Counted from the first letter of the stretch, positions 28,281-41,012 are shown. The stretch is DNA of 64,000 nt from Agromyces aurantiacus (GCF_016907355.1 NZ_JAFBBW010000001.1:2604001-2668000); one strand, 5' to 3'. The notes: generated by a model not told the origin, from the sequence alone. Program-made: numbers and translations.

Positions 28281-29402
28281 TCAGGCGTCGGCCGGAACCG
28301 CACTCACGGTGCGGTCGATCGTGCACTGGCCGAGCACGCGCGTGCCGACGTACACCACCGCCGTCTGGCCCGGGGCCACGCCGTCGAGCGGGACCTCGGG
28401 CGTCACGACGAGCTCGTCGCGCCCCGACGCATCCGTCGCCACGCGGGCGCTCGCCGGCACCGGCTCGGCGTGCGCGCGGATCTGGACCTCGCACGCGAAC
28501 GGCTCGGCGGGCTCGACCGGCGGACGGCCGGCCCAGGTGAAGCGCGAGCCGGCGATCTCGGCGATCGCGAGCGCCTCCTTCGGGCCGACGACGACCGTGT
28601 TCTCCTTCGGGCGCACCTCGAGCACGAAGCGGGGCCGCCCGTCGGGCGCGGGCGTGCCGAGCCGAAGGCCCCGGCGCTGGCCTACCGTGTAGGCGTGCGC
28701 GCCGTCGTGCGAGCCGACCACGGCACCCGAGCGATCCACGATCTCGCCCGGCGCGATGCCGACCTTCTCGCCGAGCCAGCCGCGCGTGTCGCCGTCGGGG
28801 ATGAAGCAGATGTCGTGCGAGTCGGGCTTCTGCGCGACCGACAGGCCGCGGCGCGCCGCCTCCTCGCGCACGAGCTGCTTGGAGGGCGTGTCGCCGAGCG
28901 GGAAGTACGCGTGCGCGAGCTGCTCGGCCGTGAGGACGCCGAGCACGTACGACTGGTCCTTCGCCCACGCGCTCGCGCGGTGGAGCTCGCGGTGGCCCGC
29001 GGCATCCGTCACGATGGTCGCGTAGTGCCCGGTGCAGACCGCGTCGAAGCCGAGCGCGATCGCCTTCTCGAGGAGGGCGGCGAACTTGATGCGCTCGTTG
29101 CAGCGCATGCACGGGTTCGGCGTGCGACCGGCGGAGTACTCGGCGATGAAGTCGTCGACGACGTCGGCCTTGAACCGCTCGGAGAAGTCCCACACGTAGT
29201 ACGGGATGCCGAGCACGTTCGCGGCGCGCTGCGCGTCCATCGAGTCCTCGATCGTGCAGCAGCCGCGGCTGCCCGTGCGGAGCGTGCCCGGCATGCGGCT
29301 GAGCGCCAGGTGCACGCCGACCACGTCGTGGCCGGCGTCGACGGCGCGCGCGGCCGCGACGGCGCTGTCGACGCCGCCGCTCATCGCTGCCAGGACTCGC
29401 AT
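28281..29402 (-). CDS. mnmA: tRNA-specific 2-thiouridylase MnmA
   Basis: This 373-residue enzyme adds sulfur at position 2 of wobble uridine 34 in tRNA-Lys, -Glu and -Gln, using a persulfide from a cysteine desulfurase. The PP-loop SGGVDSAV (8-15) activates the uridine with ATP. Catalytic Cys are C98 (PNPCMRC) and C199 (DICFIPDGD). The ATG at 29402 has TAGACT (29410-29415) seven bases upstream, so the transcript is probably leaderless. A cysteine desulfurase gene lies 700 bases away, fitting the sulfur relay. Confidence 0.95.
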   Translation of the reverse strand: MRVLAAMSGGVDSAVAAARAVDAGHDVVGVHLALSRMPGTLRTGSRGCCTIEDSMDAQRAANVLGIPYYVWDFSERFKADVVDDFIAEYSAGRTPNPCMRCNERIKFAALLEKAIALGFDAVCTGHYATIVTDAAGHRELHRASAWAKDQSYVLGVLTAEQLAHAYFPLGDTPSKQLVREEAARRGLSVAQKPDSHDICFIPDGDTRGWLGEKVGIAPGEIVDRSGAVVGSHDGAHAYTVGQRRGLRLGTPAPDGRPRFVLEVRPKENTVVVGPKEALAIAEIAGSRFTWAGRPPVEPAEPFACEVQIRAHAEPVPASARVATDASGRDELVVTPEVPLDGVAPGQTAVVYVGTRVLGQCTIDRTVSAVPADA

Positions 29403-29409
29403 GGGTTCC

Positions 29410-29415
29410 AGTCTA
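29410..29415 (-). promoter_or_regulatory. Leaderless -10 box of mnmA
   Basis: On the minus strand TAGACT is followed by seven bases and then the mnmA ATG. Confidence 0.5.
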
Positions 29416-29497
29416 CGAACCCGGTCCTGAGCGGATGCCGCGCGCCCGCGCCGCCGCCCGCCCATCGCCCCGCCGCCCCGCGCCGCGCACCCGCTCG

Positions 29498-29554
29498 CGA
29501 CTCGCCGGGAATCGACCCATACGCCGGGCGTTTCGGTCGATTTCCGGCGACTCG
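29498..29554. repeat. 57-base imperfect palindrome in the mnmA-arfB gap
   Basis: The left arm 29498-29525 and right arm 29527-29554 are complementary at 24 of 28 positions around a single base (29526). The core words are GCCGG, AATCGACC and ACGCC. In RNA or single-stranded DNA it would form a long hairpin. It resembles a REP or MITE-like mobile palindrome more than a terminator because it sits between two divergent genes, where no terminator is needed. The rest of the 254-base gap shows only GC-rich sequence and the mnmA promoter. Confidence 0.6.
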
Positions 29555-29656
29555 ATGCCGGCGAAGTGCGACCCGGATGCCGCGCCCGGGCGCGCGGGCG
29601 GCACGCCGACCCATTCGGAGGCGCAGGCATCCCCCGACCCGGAGGATGATGGGTGC

Positions 29657-30094
29657 ATGCCCGCTGCGCACCGCCCCGGTCTCCGGGTCGACTCCGGGCT
29701 CACGATCCCAGAGTCGGAGCTGTCGTGGCGGTTCTCGCGGTCGTCCGGCCCGGGCGGGCAGGGCGTCAACACCGCCGACTCGCGCGTGGAGCTCACGTGG
29801 AGCGTGGCCGGCTCCGACGCGCTCTCGCCGCTCCAGCGGCAGCGGCTCCTCGAGCGCCTGAGCGGTCGCCTCGTCGACGGCGTGCTCACGATCGCGGCAT
29901 CCGAGCACCGGGCGCAACTGCAGAACCGGAGTGCTGCGCGCGCTCGGCTCGCCGCCGTCGTCGCCGACGCGCTGCGGCCGCCGTCGCCGTCACGACGTCC
30001 GACCCGCCCGAGTCGCGGCGCGAAGGAGCGCCGCCTCGATGCGAAGAAGCGGCGTACCGAGGTCAAGCGCCTGCGTCGCCCCCCGCAGGACTGA
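29657..30094 (+). CDS. arfB: Peptidyl-tRNA hydrolase ArfB-like (GGQ release-factor domain)
   Basis: This is a 145-residue protein with the release-factor catalytic loop [11 protein letters not shown] (about 29-39); GGQ enters the peptidyl-transferase centre and hydrolyses peptidyl-tRNA. It has no codon-recognition domain. The C-terminal tail is strongly basic ([21 protein letters not shown]), as in ArfB/YaeJ, whose tail occupies the empty mRNA channel of stalled ribosomes. It therefore probably rescues ribosomes stuck on mRNAs without stop codons. The ATG at 29657 has GGAGG eleven bases upstream. It converges with the desulfurase gene. Confidence 0.88.
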   Translation: MPAAHRPGLRVDSGLTIPESELSWRFSRSSGPGGQGVNTADSRVELTWSVAGSDALSPLQRQRLLERLSGRLVDGVLTIAASEHRAQLQNRSAARARLAAVVADALRPPSPSRRPTRPSRGAKERRLDAKKRRTEVKRLRRPPQD

Positions 30095-30109
30095 CCGTCG
30101 AGGTCGCGC

Positions 30110-31345
30110 TCAGCGGTCGAAGCTCGTCGCCCGGGCGGCCATGCCGGCGCGCGCCGCGCGCTCGTATGCCGCGGGGAGCGCCGCGAGGAACGCGTCGACG
30201 TCGGCCTCGGTCGTCGTCCAGCCGAGCGTGATGCGCAGCGCGCCGCGCGCCTCCTCCTCGGTGCGGCCCATCGCGAGCAGCACGTGCGAGGGCTCGGGCA
30301 CGCCCGCCTGGCAGGCCGACCCCGTCGAGACCGCCACGCCCGCGGCATCGAGCAGGAAGAGCAGCGAGTCGCCCTCGCAGCCCGGGAACGCGAAGTGCGC
30401 GGTGCCCGGCAGCCGACCGCCGGGCTCGGGGTCGCCCGAGAGCCGCGCGTCGGGCACGGCCGACGCGACGCCCGCGACGAGCCGGTCGCGCAGCCGCGAC
30501 ATCCGCTCGTTCTCCTCGTCGCGTCGTGAGACCGCCACGCGCGCCGCTGCCGCGAATCCCGCCGCAGCCGCGACATCCTGCGTGCCCGAGCGGATGCGTC
30601 GCTGCTGGCCGCCGCCGTGCAGCAGCGGCTCGAGGCGCGTCGAGCGGTCGAGCTCGAGCGCCCCGACCCCGACCGGGCCGCCGATCTTGTGGGCCGACAC
30701 GCTGATCGCGACGAGCCCGGCGCCCGCCGGCGCGTGCGTCTCGCGGCGCAGCGCGTGCAGGTCGATCGGGACGTGCCCGTACGCCGCGACGGCGTCGAGG
30801 TGCAGGGGCACGCCGGCGCGGGCGGCGAGCCCCGCGACCTCCCGCACGGGCTCGATCGTGCCGACCTCGTTGTTGGCCCAGAGCATCGTGACGAGGGCGA
30901 CGGATGGCGCGTCGCGCTCGAGCGCCGCGGCGAGCGCGTCGACGCGGACCCGACCCAGCCCGTCGAGCGGGATCTCCTCGACCTCCGCCCCCTCGAGCCC
31001 GGCGAGCCACTCGACGGTGTCGATCGTGGCGTGGTGCTCGCCCGCGGGCACGAGGATCCGGCGAGCGCCCGTCTCCAGGCGCCGCCGCCAGAAGAGGCCC
31101 TTGATCGCCAGGTTCACCGCCTCCGTGCCGCCCGCCGTGAAGACGACCTCGATGGGGTCGACGCCGAGCGTCGCGGCGACCTGCTCGCGCGACTCCTCGA
31201 GCAGGCGGCGGGCGCCCTGCCCGGCGCTGTGGATCGAGGACGGGTTGCCCACGAGCCGCAGGGCCTCGGTCATCGCCTCGAGCGCCTCCGGGCGGATGGG
31301 CGTGGTCGCGGCGTGGTCGAGGTAGACGGTGCCGGCCTGCGGCAT
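30110..31345 (-). CDS. Cysteine desulfurase (NifS/IscS class)
   Basis: This 411-residue PLP enzyme converts cysteine to alanine and a protein-bound persulfide, the sulfur source for Fe-S clusters and tRNA thiolation. The N-terminus YLDHAATTP is diagnostic. The PLP lysine is K220 (SAHKIGGPVG), PLP contacts are H104 and D184, and the persulfide cysteine is C345 (GSACQAG). The loop is the long, mobile class I type. AGGAGG precedes the ATG. There is no iscU or scaffold gene beside it, so it may chiefly serve the nearby mnmA. Confidence 0.93.
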   Translation of the reverse strand: MPQAGTVYLDHAATTPIRPEALEAMTEALRLVGNPSSIHSAGQGARRLLEESREQVAATLGVDPIEVVFTAGGTEAVNLAIKGLFWRRRLETGARRILVPAGEHHATIDTVEWLAGLEGAEVEEIPLDGLGRVRVDALAAALERDAPSVALVTMLWANNEVGTIEPVREVAGLAARAGVPLHLDAVAAYGHVPIDLHALRRETHAPAGAGLVAISVSAHKIGGPVGVGALELDRSTRLEPLLHGGGQQRRIRSGTQDVAAAAGFAAAARVAVSRRDEENERMSRLRDRLVAGVASAVPDARLSGDPEPGGRLPGTAHFAFPGCEGDSLLFLLDAAGVAVSTGSACQAGVPEPSHVLLAMGRTEEEARGALRITLGWTTTEADVDAFLAALPAAYERAARAGMAARATSFDR

Positions 31346-31377
31346 CGGGCACCTCCTCACGGGGATCCGCGTCCCCA

Positions 31378-31394
31378 CGAACTACTGTAGTTCG
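31378..31394. promoter_or_regulatory. Inverted repeat at the glgX start (possible operator)
   Basis: CGAACTA-CTG-TAGTTCG (31378-31394) is a perfect 7-base inverted repeat ending two bases before the glgX ATG. A second one, GGGGA/TCCCC (31361-31376), lies beside it. Both fall in the 50-base gap between the divergent desulfurase and glgX genes. glgX has no ribosome binding site, so the repeat would cover the transcription start of a leaderless message. Confidence 0.5.
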
Positions 31395-31395
31395 C

Positions 31396-33527
<2,132 letters not shown>

Positions 33528-33528
<1 letters not shown>

Positions 33529-34028
33529 TGGCCAAGCGAGCGGATGCCTCGGCCGGTACGCCCGCGACCGTCGCGCTCACGCGCGCCGGGATCCCCTTCA
33601 CGGCGCACGCGTACGAGCACGACCCGCGGGCCGCGGCGTACGGGCTCGAGGCGGCTGAGAAGCTGGGCCTCGACCCGGCGCGCGTGTTCAAGACGCTGCT
33701 CGCGACGGTCGACGGCGCGCTCGTCGTCGGCATCGTCCCGGTCGCCGACCAGCTCGACCTGAAGGCGCTCGCCGCGGCGCTCGGCGGCAAGCGCGCCGAT
33801 ATGGCCGACCCCGCGCTGGCCGAGCGCAAGACCGGGTACGTCGTCGGCGGCATCAGCCCCGTCGGCCAGAAGACGGCCCTGCCGACGGTGGTCGACGAGA
33901 CCGCGATCCTCTGCGAGACCGTGTTCGTCTCGGGCGGCCGGCGCGGCCTCGACCTCGAGCTCGCGCCCGACGACCTGCTCGCCGTCACGAACGGCCGCTA
34001 CGCCCCCATCGCCCGCACCCGCCCCTGA
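33528..34028 (+). CDS. ybaK: Cys-tRNA(Pro) deacylase YbaK
   Basis: This is a 166-residue trans-editing protein of the YbaK/EbsC type, which hydrolyses mischarged Cys-tRNA(Pro). The segment FKTLLATVDG contains the catalytic lysine (about 46), and the GGISPVGQKTALPTVVDET block holds the conserved Gly-x-x-Ser-Pro loop. It overlaps glgX by one base (TGATG), so it is translationally coupled although its function is unrelated to glycogen. A hairpin follows the stop. Confidence 0.93.
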
Positions 34029-34033
34029 GGGTC

Positions 34034-34065
34034 GCGGGTCGAGGAGGCGCGCCTGCTCGACCCGC
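34034..34065. terminator. Two-way hairpin between ybaK and glgP
   Basis: GCGGGTCGAG (34034-34043) pairs perfectly with CTCGACCCGC (34056-34065); the centre is itself the palindrome AGGCGCGCCT. It lies between the converging stops of ybaK and glgP and can fold in either transcript. Confidence 0.6.
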
Positions 34066-34074
34066 AGCACCCGC

Positions 34075-36639
34075 TCAGGTCGCCGCGGCGACCAGCCCGA
34101 GCTCGGCGGTCGAGAGGAGCAGCGGATGCCGTGGGACGACGCGCACGGTGTACCCGAACGCGCCCGCCCGGTCGAGCGTGATCGTGCCGACGTAGACGCG
34201 CGTCGCGCCATCCGTGTTCGAGACGCCGTCGGGCTCGAGCAGGGCCACGCGCGCGTCCTCGATGCGGTCGTCGCCGTGCGAGTGCCCGTACACGACCTGG
34301 ACGGCGACGTCGTCGGGAGTGAGCCAGCCGAGCGCCACGTGCGCGCGCAGGTGCAGCTCGTCGCCGACGTGCGGCGTCGCCTCGACCCCGCCCGATTCGA
34401 CGTGCGAGACGTGCACGCTCGGCCACGCGGCCCGCACGCCCGCGACCCATTCGGCGAGCTCGCGCGCGGGCTTCGCGCCGTTCGCGCCGACGAGCGCCGC
34501 GTGCTCGGCTGCGGGGCGATAGAGCCGCTCGACGTACTCGCGCACCATCCGGTCGGCGCCGAGCTCCGGCGAGAGGTTCGCGAGCGTGCGCCGCACGCGC
34601 GTCATCCACTCGGTGGGCACGCCGTCGTGGTCGCGGTCGTAGAAGAGCCGCGTGATGCGGTGCTCGATGAGGTCGTAGAGGGCGTTCGCCTCGAGGCGGT
34701 CGCGCTCGGCGGGATCGGGCGCGGCATCCGCGGTCGGGATCACCCAGCCGTGGTCGTCGGCGGCGTACTCGGCCCACCATCCGTCGAGGATCGAGAGGTT
34801 CAGCGCGCCGTTCATGGCGGCCTTCATGCCCGACGTGCCGCACGCCTCGAGCGGGCGCAGCGGGTTGTTCATCCAGACGTCGCAGCCCGGGTAGAGCGTC
34901 TCGGCCATGCCCATGTCGTAGTCGGGCAGGAACACGATTCGCTCACGCAGCTCCGGCCGCTGCGCGAACTGCACGAGCCGCTGGATGAGGCGCTTGCCTT
35001 CCTCGTCGGCGGGGTGCGCCTTGCCGGCGATCACGAACTGCACCGGCCGGTCGGGGTTGGTGAGGATCGCCGCGAGCCGCTCCGGGTCCTGCAGCATGAG
35101 CGTCAGCCGCTTGTAGGTCGGCACGCGACGCGCGAAACCGATCGTGAGCACGTCGGGATCGAGCACGCGGCGCACCCAGTCGGGCGCGACGGCGCCGGCG
35201 TGCTGGTCGGCCCAGGCGGCGGCGAGCCGGCGGCGGGCGTCCTCGACGAGCTGGAGGCGCATGCCGCGCTTGACGCTCCACAGCTCGGCGTCGCTCACCG
35301 CGGTGCTCAGCCAGTCGGCGTGCTCGGTGTCGCCCGTGCCGAGCCGCTCCTCGGCGAGCTCGAGCAGGGCGGGGTCGGTCCAGGTGGGCGCGTGCACGCC
35401 GTTGGTGATCGACGTGATCGGCACCTCGTCGGCGTCGAAGCCCGGCCACAGGCTCGCGAACATCGAGCGGCTCACCTCGCCGTGCAGCTTGGAGACGCCG
35501 TTGGCGTGCTGGGCGAGTCGCAGGCCCATCATGGCCATGTTGAACGCGCTCTCCTCCGCCGCGACGCCGGGTTCGAGGCCGAGCGGCAGCGCGTCGGCGG
35601 GGTCGATGCCGGGCAGCAGCCCCGACTCGAGGTAGCGGGCGACGAGCGCCCGGTCGAAGCGGTCGATGCCCGCGGGCACCGGCGTGTGCGTCGTGAACAC
35701 CGTGCCGGCGCGCACGAGCTGCAGCGCCTCGCCGAACGCGAGCCCTTCGCCGATGCACGCCGAGATGCGCTCGAGCCCGAGGAAGCCGGCGTGGCCCTCG
35801 TTCATGTGGAAGACGTCGGGGAAGGCGCGCCCCGTCAGCTCGCTCCAGGCGCGCAGCGCCCGCACGCCGCCGATGCCGAGCAGCAGCTCCTGCTGCAGGC
35901 GGTGCTCGCCGCCGCCGCCGTAGAGCCGGTCGGTGACCTGCCGCAGGTCGTCGTCGTTGGCGGGGATGTCGGTGTCGAGCAGCAGCAGCGTGACTCGGCC
36001 GACCGCGACCTGCCAGACCCGCGCGTGCAGGCTGCGGTCGTCGGGCACCGCGAGCGTGACCTGCACCGGCGTGCCGTCGGCGCGGCGCAGCACCGACAGG
36101 GGCAGCCCGTCGGGGTCGAGGGCCGGGTAGCGCTCCTGCTGCCAGCCGTCGGGCGCGATCGCCTGGGAGAAGTAGCCGGCCTTGTAGAACAGGCCCACCG
36201 CGACGAGCGGCACGCCGAGGTCGGAGGCCGCCTTGAGGTGGTCGCCGGCGAGGATGCCGAGCCCCCCGGAGTACTGGGGCAGGGCCGCGGCGATGCCGAA
36301 CTCGGGCGAGAAGTACGCGATGGTCCTCGGGGTGTCCGCTCCGAGCGACTGGAACCACCGGGGCTCGCTCACGTACGTGCGCAGCGCGTCGCGCTCGCGC
36401 TCGGCCCAGGCGACGAAGCCGTCGTCGTGCGCGAGCTCCTCGAGTCGGCGCGCGTCGACGTCGCCGAGGAACGCGATCGGGTCGCGCTCGGAACGTCGCC
36501 AGCCGAGCGGATCGATGTGCTCGAACAGCCGGCGGGTCGGCTCGTGCCACGACCAGCGGAGGTTCGCAGCCAGCTCCTCGAGGGCGCTGAGCTGCGGCGG
36601 CACCACGGCCCGGACGATGAACTTGCGGATCGGCTTCAC
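34075..36639 (-). CDS. glgP: Alpha-glucan phosphorylase (GT35, actinobacterial long type)
   Basis: This is an 854-residue PLP-dependent phosphorylase releasing glucose-1-phosphate from alpha-1,4-glucan. It begins with the 100-residue domain of the archaeal/actinobacterial type (LEELAANLRWSWHEPTRRLFEHIDP). The glucan/phosphate site appears as YFSPEFGIAAALPQYSGGLGILAGDH, and the PLP lysine is in GTSGMKAAMNG near residue 600. A C-terminal beta domain (about 740-854) may bind glucan. The start is a GTG at 36639 with TAGGGT (36646-36651) six bases before it. Divergent from glgE. Confidence 0.94.
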   Translation of the reverse strand: MKPIRKFIVRAVVPPQLSALEELAANLRWSWHEPTRRLFEHIDPLGWRRSERDPIAFLGDVDARRLEELAHDDGFVAWAERERDALRTYVSEPRWFQSLGADTPRTIAYFSPEFGIAAALPQYSGGLGILAGDHLKAASDLGVPLVAVGLFYKAGYFSQAIAPDGWQQERYPALDPDGLPLSVLRRADGTPVQVTLAVPDDRSLHARVWQVAVGRVTLLLLDTDIPANDDDLRQVTDRLYGGGGEHRLQQELLLGIGGVRALRAWSELTGRAFPDVFHMNEGHAGFLGLERISACIGEGLAFGEALQLVRAGTVFTTHTPVPAGIDRFDRALVARYLESGLLPGIDPADALPLGLEPGVAAEESAFNMAMMGLRLAQHANGVSKLHGEVSRSMFASLWPGFDADEVPITSITNGVHAPTWTDPALLELAEERLGTGDTEHADWLSTAVSDAELWSVKRGMRLQLVEDARRRLAAAWADQHAGAVAPDWVRRVLDPDVLTIGFARRVPTYKRLTLMLQDPERLAAILTNPDRPVQFVIAGKAHPADEEGKRLIQRLVQFAQRPELRERIVFLPDYDMGMAETLYPGCDVWMNNPLRPLEACGTSGMKAAMNGALNLSILDGWWAEYAADDHGWVIPTADAAPDPAERDRLEANALYDLIEHRITRLFYDRDHDGVPTEWMTRVRRTLANLSPELGADRMVREYVERLYRPAAEHAALVGANGAKPARELAEWVAGVRAAWPSVHVSHVESGGVEATPHVGDELHLRAHVALGWLTPDDVAVQVVYGHSHGDDRIEDARVALLEPDGVSNTDGATRVYVGTITLDRAGAFGYTVRVVPRHPLLLSTAELGLVAAAT

Positions 36640-36645
36640 GGGACC

Positions 36646-36651
36646 ACCCTA
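36646..36651 (-). promoter_or_regulatory. Leaderless -10 box of glgP
   Basis: On the minus strand TAGGGT is followed by GGTCCC and then the glgP GTG. Confidence 0.6.
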
Positions 36652-36780
36652 AGCGGGCGCGTGTGTCGGCGAGGTGAACGGAGGTCACGATCAGGTCGCG
36701 GACCGCGGTGCCACGGCAAGCGCGTACAGTCCGGCCGTCACACGCCCGAACCCGGCCTGCCGTTCGCATGGCATCCACGC

Positions 36781-36786
36781 TACGGT
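36781..36786 (+). promoter_or_regulatory. Leaderless -10 box of glgE
   Basis: TACGGT is followed by CGGAAC and then the glgE GTG at 36793. The 130 bases between the two divergent -10 boxes are free for a shared regulator; no clear inverted repeat is visible there. Confidence 0.6.
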
Positions 36787-36792
36787 CGGAAC

Positions 36793-38808
36793 GTGACCAG
36801 CCGTCCCGTTCGTGCCGGCCGGATCCCCGTGACCCGGCTCACGCCCGCCCTGCCCGATCCGCGATGGAACCCCAAGGCGTTCTCCGGGGAGGTGGTCCCG
36901 TTCCGCGCCACGGTGTTCCGGGAGGGGCACGACCTGGTCGGGGCGATGCTCGTGCTCGCCGATCCGTCGGGGGCGGTGCAGCGGCATCGGATGTCGCCGC
37001 TGGCCGCCGGCACGGACCGCTGGGAGGCCTCGGTGCGGCTGGACGCGCTCGGTACGTGGCGCTGGCACGTGACGGGCTTCGGCGACGAGGTCGGCACGTG
37101 GATCCACGACGCCGAGGTGAAGATCGACGCGGGTGTCGACGTCGAGCTCATGTACGAGATCGGCGCGCGCCTGGCCGAACGCGCCGCGGCGCAGCCCGAG
37201 CGGCCCCGGGCGGTGCGCACGCGCCTCGGCTCCTTCGCGGCGGCGCTGCGCGACGCGTCGGCCGAGCCGTCCGCCCGCCGGGCGCTCCTCCACGACCCGG
37301 TGCTGGCCGAGTTCGACGTGCGGCCGCTCGCGCGCCTCACGAGCGACTCGGAGGAGCACGAGATCCTCGTCGAACGGCGCCGTGCGGGCGTGGGCTCGTG
37401 GTACGAGTTCTTCCCGCGGTCCGAGGGCGCACGGCAGCTGAAGAAGGACGGCTCCTGGAAGTCGGGCACGTTCCGCACGGCCCAGCGACGGCTCGACGGG
37501 GTCGCCGCGATGGGCTTCGACGTCGTCTACCTGCCGCCGATCCATCCGATCGGGTTCGCGTTCCGGAAGGGCCCCAACAACACGCTGACCCCGGGCCCGC
37601 ACGACCCGGGCTCGCCGTGGGCGATCGGCGCGGCGACGGGCGGTCACGACGCCGTGCACCCCGACCTCGGCACGCTCGCGGACTTCCGCGCCTTCGTGCG
37701 CCGGGCCGGCGCGCTCGGCATCGAGATCGCGCTCGACCTGGCGCTCCAGGCCTCCCCCGACCACCCCTGGGTGGGCACGCACCCCGAGTGGTTCACGACC
37801 CTGCCCGACGGCACGATCGCGTACGCCGAGAACCCGCCGAAGAAGTACCAGGACATCTACCCGATCAACTTCGACGACGACTTCGAGGGCCTCGTCACCG
37901 AGGTCACCCGCATCGTGCGGCACTGGATGAAGCAGGGCGTGCGGATCTTCCGCGTCGACAACCCGCACACGAAGCCGCTCATGTTCTGGGAGCGGCTCAT
38001 CGGCGACATCAACGCGACCGACCCCGACGTGGTGTTCCTCGCCGAGGCCTTCACGCGCCCGGCGATGATGCAGGCGCTCGCGATGGTGGGCTTCCAGCAG
38101 TCGTACTCGTACTTCACCTGGCGCAACACCAAGCAGGAGCTCGAGGAGTTCCTGACGAGCGTGTCGCAGGAGACGGCCGACTTCATGCGGCCCAACCTCT
38201 TCGTCAACACGCCCGACATCCTCACCGAGTACCTGCAGTTCGGCGGTCCGGCGGCCTTCACCGTGCGCGCCACGATCGCGGCGACCGCCGCGCCCACGTG
38301 GGGCGTCTACTCGGGATTCGAGCTGTTCGAATCGGTCGCCCGCCCGGGCGCCGAGGAGGCCATCGACAACGAGAAGTACGAGTACAAGCCGCGCGACTTC
38401 GCCGCGGCGGAGGCCGAGGGCCGGTCCCTCGCGCTGTACCTCGGCATCCTCAACCGGATCCGCGCCGAGCACCCCGCGCTCGGCCAGCTGCGCAACATCC
38501 GCTTCCACTTCAGCGACGACGACGCCGTGCTCGTGTACTCCAAGCACCTCGAGGGGCGCTTCATCGACGGTCGCGCCGACGACGACCACGACACGATCAT
38601 CGTCGTCGCGAACGTCGACCCCCACTCGGTGCGCGAGACGACGGTGCACCTCGACCTCGCGGCGGTCGCCCTCGAGCCCGGCGGCACCTTCGCCGTCGAG
38701 GACCTCGTCACGGGCGAGCGCTGGCACTGGGGCGAGCACAACTACGTGCGGCTCGACGCCTTCACGCAACCGGTCCACATCCTGCGAGTGATTCGAGGCG
38801 CGTCATGA
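36793..38808 (+). CDS. glgE: Maltosyltransferase GlgE (alpha-1,4-glucan:maltose-1-phosphate)
   Basis: This 671-residue GH13_3 enzyme transfers maltose from alpha-maltose-1-phosphate to the end of a glucan chain. The N-terminal beta domain starts [11 protein letters not shown]. The catalytic nucleophile is D389 ([12 protein letters not shown]) and the acid/base E418 ([10 protein letters not shown]). The segments [11 protein letters not shown] and [13 protein letters not shown] are diagnostic of GlgE. Genes for maltose-1-phosphate synthesis (treS, mak/pep2, glgC/glgM) are not in the window. The start GTG has a leaderless -10 box. The stop overlaps the glgB ATG. Confidence 0.95.
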   Translation: MTSRPVRAGRIPVTRLTPALPDPRWNPKAFSGEVVPFRATVFREGHDLVGAMLVLADPSGAVQRHRMSPLAAGTDRWEASVRLDALGTWRWHVTGFGDEVGTWIHDAEVKIDAGVDVELMYEIGARLAERAAAQPERPRAVRTRLGSFAAALRDASAEPSARRALLHDPVLAEFDVRPLARLTSDSEEHEILVERRRAGVGSWYEFFPRSEGARQLKKDGSWKSGTFRTAQRRLDGVAAMGFDVVYLPPIHPIGFAFRKGPNNTLTPGPHDPGSPWAIGAATGGHDAVHPDLGTLADFRAFVRRAGALGIEIALDLALQASPDHPWVGTHPEWFTTLPDGTIAYAENPPKKYQDIYPINFDDDFEGLVTEVTRIVRHWMKQGVRIFRVDNPHTKPLMFWERLIGDINATDPDVVFLAEAFTRPAMMQALAMVGFQQSYSYFTWRNTKQELEEFLTSVSQETADFMRPNLFVNTPDILTEYLQFGGPAAFTVRATIAATAAPTWGVYSGFELFESVARPGAEEAIDNEKYEYKPRDFAAAEAEGRSLALYLGILNRIRAEHPALGQLRNIRFHFSDDDAVLVYSKHLEGRFIDGRADDDHDTIIVVANVDPHSVRETTVHLDLAAVALEPGGTFAVEDLVTGERWHWGEHNYVRLDAFTQPVHILRVIRGAS

Positions 38809-41009
38809 CCGACATCTCCCCCGTCCAGGCGCCGCCGGTGTCCGACGACCTCCTCCGCGCGGTGGCCGAGGGCCGCCACCACGACCCGCACGCGGTGCTC
38901 GGCCAGCACGGGTTCGACGCGGCCGGGCACGGCGGCGCGCACACCGTCATCCGCGTGCGGCGGCCGCTCGCGGCATCCGTCGACGCACTGCTCGACGACG
39001 GCACCGAACTGCCGCTCGAGCACGTGGCGCACGGCGTGTGGGCCGGCGCGGGCGAGTTCGGCCCGACCGGGTACCGCGTGCGCGCGCGCTACGACGACGG
39101 CAGCCAGTGGACCAGCGACGACCCGTACCGCTACGCCCCGACGATCGGCGAGGTCGACCTGCACCTCATCATCGAGGGCCGGCACGAGGAGCTGTGGAAG
39201 GTGCTCGGCGCGCACCACCGCGAGTTCCCGTCGGTCACGGGGCCGTTGCGCGGTGTCTCGTTCACCGTGTGGGCGCCGCGCGCCCGCGCCGTGCGCGTCG
39301 TGGGTGACTTCAACCGCTGGGACGGCACGGGGCACGCGATGCGCAACATGGGTGCGAGCGGGGTGTGGGAACTCTTCGTGCCCGACGTCGAGCCCGGCAC
39401 CGCCTACAAGTTCGAGATCCTCGCGCAGACGGGCGCGTGGACGATGAAGGCCGACCCCATGGCCCGCCGGGCCGAGGTGGCGCCGGCGACCGCCTCGGTC
39501 GTCGCGACCAGCGACCACGAGTGGGGCGACGGCGAGTGGATGTCGCGGCGCGCGCACGCGAACCCGCATGAGCTGCCGATGAGCATCTACGAGCTCCACC
39601 TCGGGTCGTGGCGACCCGGCAAGGGGTATCGCGACGTCGCCGACGAGCTCATCGAGTACCTCCAGTGGCTCGGCTACACGCACGTCGAGTTCCTGCCGCT
39701 GGCGGAGCATCCGTTCGGCGGCTCGTGGGGATACCAGGTCACGGGCTACTTCGCGATCACCTCGCGGTTCGGCAGCCCCGACGACCTCAAGTACCTCATC
39801 GACCGCCTGCACCAGGCCGGCATCGGCGTGATCATGGACTGGGTGCCCGGCCACTTCCCCAAGGACGAGTGGGCGCTCGCCCGGTTCGACGGCGAGCCGC
39901 TGTACGAGCACGCCGACCCGCGTCGCGGCGAGCAGAAGGACTGGGGCACGCTCGTCTTCGACTACGGCAACCCGCGCGTGCGCAACTTCCTCGTGGCGAA
40001 CGCCCTGTTCTGGCTCGAGGAGATGCACGTCGACGGCCTGCGCGTCGACGCGGTCGCCTCGATGCTCTACCTCGACTACTCGCGCGAGGAGGGCGAGTGG
40101 CTGCCGAACTGGTACGGCGGGCGCGAGCACCTCGAGGCGATCGGCTTCCTGCAGGAGGCCACCGCGACGGCCTACAAGCGCAACCCCGGCGTGGTGATGA
40201 TCGCCGAGGAGTCCACGAGCTGGCCCGGCGTCACGGCGCCCACCACCTCGGGCGGCCTCGGCTTCGGCTACAAGTGGAACATGGGGTGGATGCACGACAC
40301 CCTGCAATACATCCAGCGCGACCCGATGTACCGCGCGCACCACCACGGCGAGCTCACCTTCTCGTTCCTCTACGCGTTCAGCGAGCACTTCATCCTGCCG
40401 ATCAGCCACGACGAGGTCGTGCACGGCAAGGGGTCGCTCGTGCGCAAGATGCCCGGCGACCACTGGCAGCAGCTCGCGAACACGCGCGCGTACCTGGCGT
40501 ACATGTGGGCGCACCCGGGCAAGCAGCTGCTCTTCATGGGTCAGGAGTTCGGCCAGCTCTCCGAGTGGAGCGAGGAGCGCGGACTCGACTGGTGGATCCT
40601 CGACCAGCCCAGCCACCGGCAGCTCGCCGAGCTCGTCGGCCGGCTGAACCGCACCTATCGCGAGACGCCCGCGCTCTGGCAGCTCGACGACGACTCGGCC
40701 GGATTCGACTGGGTCGAGGGCGGCGCGGCCGACCTGAACGTGATCGCGTTCCTGCGCTACGACCGCGACGGCCGGCCGCTGCTGTGCATCGTGAACTTCG
40801 CCGGTCGCCCGCACGAGGGGGTCCGGCTCGGCGTGCCGTCGGCGGGCCGCTGGCGCGAGGTGCTCAACACGGATGCCGCGGAGTTCGGCGGCTCGGGCGT
40901 CGGCAACCTCGGCGGAGTCGACGCGGTCGACGAGCCGTGGGCCGGCAAGCCCGCGTCGGCGACGTTCACGCTGCCGCCGCTCGCGGCGGTGTGGTTCCAG
41001 CCCGAGTAG
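38805..41009 (+). CDS. glgB: 1,4-alpha-glucan branching enzyme
   Basis: This 734-residue GH13_9 enzyme makes alpha-1,6 branches in the linear chains built by GlgE. The N-terminal region has two CBM48-like modules (about 20-115 and 135-235; [20 protein letters not shown]). The nucleophile is D415 ([10 protein letters not shown]), the acid/base E468 (IAEEST), and the third acid is in [12 protein letters not shown]. The ATG overlaps the glgE stop by four bases, a coupled glgEB operon as in Streptomyces and mycobacteria. Confidence 0.96.
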   Translation: MTDISPVQAPPVSDDLLRAVAEGRHHDPHAVLGQHGFDAAGHGGAHTVIRVRRPLAASVDALLDDGTELPLEHVAHGVWAGAGEFGPTGYRVRARYDDGSQWTSDDPYRYAPTIGEVDLHLIIEGRHEELWKVLGAHHREFPSVTGPLRGVSFTVWAPRARAVRVVGDFNRWDGTGHAMRNMGASGVWELFVPDVEPGTAYKFEILAQTGAWTMKADPMARRAEVAPATASVVATSDHEWGDGEWMSRRAHANPHELPMSIYELHLGSWRPGKGYRDVADELIEYLQWLGYTHVEFLPLAEHPFGGSWGYQVTGYFAITSRFGSPDDLKYLIDRLHQAGIGVIMDWVPGHFPKDEWALARFDGEPLYEHADPRRGEQKDWGTLVFDYGNPRVRNFLVANALFWLEEMHVDGLRVDAVASMLYLDYSREEGEWLPNWYGGREHLEAIGFLQEATATAYKRNPGVVMIAEESTSWPGVTAPTTSGGLGFGYKWNMGWMHDTLQYIQRDPMYRAHHHGELTFSFLYAFSEHFILPISHDEVVHGKGSLVRKMPGDHWQQLANTRAYLAYMWAHPGKQLLFMGQEFGQLSEWSEERGLDWWILDQPSHRQLAELVGRLNRTYRETPALWQLDDDSAGFDWVEGGAADLNVIAFLRYDRDGRPLLCIVNFAGRPHEGVRLGVPSAGRWREVLNTDAAEFGGSGVGNLGGVDAVDEPWAGKPASATFTLPPLAAVWFQPE

Positions 41010-41012
41010 GGC

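Noticed and set aside
34126..36700. Plus-strand open frame extending glgE upstream over glgP
   Set aside because: Antisense to glgP, whose domains and PLP motif are clear. The glgE start is fixed by GTG 36793 and its -10 box.
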